A stretch of DNA of 6,700 bases from Anaerolineaceae bacterium (GTDB lineage Bacteria > Chloroflexota > Anaerolineae > Anaerolineales > Anaerolineaceae). Position 1 is the stretch's first letter. Each line of letters opens with the position of its first letter. Location: positions 1-6,700 of the forward strand of contig JAGOIM010000083.1 of assembly GCA_017995665.1 (NCBI GenBank), given 5' to 3'. This document shows, one piece after another, positions 6,054 through 6,700 of the stretch. The notes beneath the pieces are model-generated. The model was not told the origin of the DNA and did not search any database. It saw only the letters and a list, made by a program, of their open reading frames with translations. A program made the translations under genes and the position numbers.

Positions 6054-6073
6054 TTGTCGCATAGATGCGGCAA
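6054..6073 (+). promoter_or_regulatory. Dyad / hairpin in the leader of the SRPBCC gene
   Basis: TTGTCGCA (6054-6061) pairs with TGCGGCAA (6066-6073), including one G-T pair, around a 4-nt TAGA loop. It lies 24 bases before the start codon and 12 before the TTAGGAG ribosome binding site (6086-6092). No T-run follows. It could be an operator on DNA or a stabilising hairpin in RNA. A TATAGAAT just upstream (6041-6048) may be a -10, but no -35 is evident. Confidence 0.4.
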
Positions 6074-6097
6074 TGAATAGAAAGATTAGGAGTTATT

Positions 6098-6550
6098 ATG
6101 TCAAAATTTGAAAGAGAAGTGGAAATCGACACACCCGTCCAGAATGCCTGGCTTGTGCTGACCGATGCCAATCAATGGCCCAAATGGTTCCCCTATATTC
6201 ACAGCGTTTCCAACGTTCGCCCACTGGCGGAAGGCGTAGTTATCAATTGGAGCGACGGACAAAAAGAAGGTACCGCAGAAATTACTAAATTCGTTCCCGA
6301 AAAAACACTTGAAATCCTGACCGATCTGGATGGCGATGACGACAAACACGTTTTCAATCTGCGTCCGAGTGGTGGTTTCTTCGGCTTAAACAATGATGAA
6401 GTCAAGATTGAATACAAACTTGACACCCTCAGTGGTGGTGGCATCATTGGTAAATTTATCAGCAATGGCAATCCGCGCGATATGCTTCGCGTTAAGAATG
6501 CCACTAATGCGCTTCGCCGATTAGTCGAAGCACAATTCCCTCATGCATAA
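6098..6550 (+). CDS. SRPBCC (START/polyketide-cyclase-like) family protein
   Basis: The 150-residue soluble protein has the N-terminal signature of the SRPBCC helix-grip fold: a first strand (EREVEIDTPVQNAW), then a helix with LTDANQWPKWFPYI (21-34), where W27, W30 and P32 sit at family-conserved places. Alternating strands follow (VINWSDGQKEGTAEITKFVPEKTLEI), then a long C-terminal helix (about 124-146) that closes the pocket. These proteins bind hydrophobic ligands in a central cavity; the ligand cannot be told from sequence. No signal peptide or membrane segment is seen. TTAGGAG five bases upstream fixes the start. The next gene follows after 16 bp, so the two form an operon. The preceding SPFH gene ends 112 bp upstream and may or may not be part of the same transcript. 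Confidence 0.85.
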   Translation: MSKFEREVEIDTPVQNAWLVLTDANQWPKWFPYIHSVSNVRPLAEGVVINWSDGQKEGTAEITKFVPEKTLEILTDLDGDDDKHVFNLRPSGGFFGLNNDEVKIEYKLDTLSGGGIIGKFISNGNPRDMLRVKNATNALRRLVEAQFPHA

Positions 6551-6566
6551 ATAAAGGAGTTTAATT

Positions 6567-6700
6567 ATGGGTTTATTCGCTACAATTATCGTTGGTTTGC
6601 TGGCCGGTATGGCAGCATCTTATCTAATGAAGACTGATCATAAATGGTATATTGATATGTTGATCGGTATCGCCGGAAGTACTCTGGGAGGCTGGATTAC
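6567..6700 (+). CDS. GlsB/YeaQ/YmgE family small membrane protein, C-terminus outside window
   Basis: The first 44 residues are visible before the right edge. MGLFATIIVGLLAGMAASYLM is a first membrane segment with the GLxAG pattern of the family. A short polar turn (KTDHKWY) follows, then IDMLIGIAGSTLGGWI begins the second segment with the typical G-x-x-G and GGW. Family members (transglycosylase-associated or stress-response membrane proteins) are usually about 80-100 residues with three such segments; their function is poorly defined. AAAGGAG (6553-6559) lies seven bases before the ATG. The 16-bp gap to the SRPBCC gene implies co-transcription. Confidence 0.85.
   Translation, partial: MGLFATIIVGLLAGMAASYLMKTDHKWYIDMLIGIAGSTLGGWI

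Overview
The window reads as a stretch of bacterial chromosome with six protein genes and compact spacing. Strong AAGGAG-type ribosome binding sites, a DUF3417-type alpha-glucan phosphorylase, a bacterial GH38 mannosidase and a single prohibitin-like SPFH protein would all fit a Chloroflexota (Anaerolineae-like) organism. That placement is inference from gene content and style; there is no rRNA or other taxonomic marker here. I see no phage, integrase, transposase, CRISPR, tRNA or rRNA gene.

Left part (1-3474): a divergent pair. A GH38 alpha-mannosidase/mannosylglycerate-hydrolase-type gene runs leftward and leaves the window at base 1. A complete alpha-glucan phosphorylase (glgP) runs rightward. 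The 196-bp gap between them holds a -10 element for each direction and, between these, a 14-bp dyad (GTTGA-N4-TCAAC) that could be a shared operator. Both enzymes are probably cytoplasmic and release or mobilise sugars, so joint carbon regulation is plausible but unproven.

Middle (3475-4783): an intrinsic terminator follows glgP and abuts the ribosome binding site of a UPF0316 (DUF5698/DUF2179) membrane protein. A promoter-like element sits so that its transcript would begin at the left edge of the terminator stem. The UPF0316 gene overlaps a HAD-family phosphatase/phosphomutase gene by 14 bp, so the two are very likely co-transcribed and translationally coupled.

Intergenic block (4784-5127): 344 bases without a gene, and the least ordinary part of the window. 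It holds a 107-bp hairpin-rich element bounded by 9-bp perfect inverted repeats (TGTACGGAC). Three bases later comes a 112-bp pyrimidine-rich array that divides exactly into sixteen degenerate 7-bp units. Then come a -10 element and the ribosome binding site of the next gene.

Right part (5128-6700): an SPFH/prohibitin-like membrane-anchored protein, an SRPBCC (START-like) protein with a hairpin in its leader, and, 16 bp further on, the start of a GlsB/YeaQ/YmgE small membrane protein cut by the window edge. These look like a cell-envelope or stress-related cluster. No complete new multi-gene system is evident. The best candidates for something undescribed are the inverted-repeat element and the heptad array between the HAD and SPFH genes.
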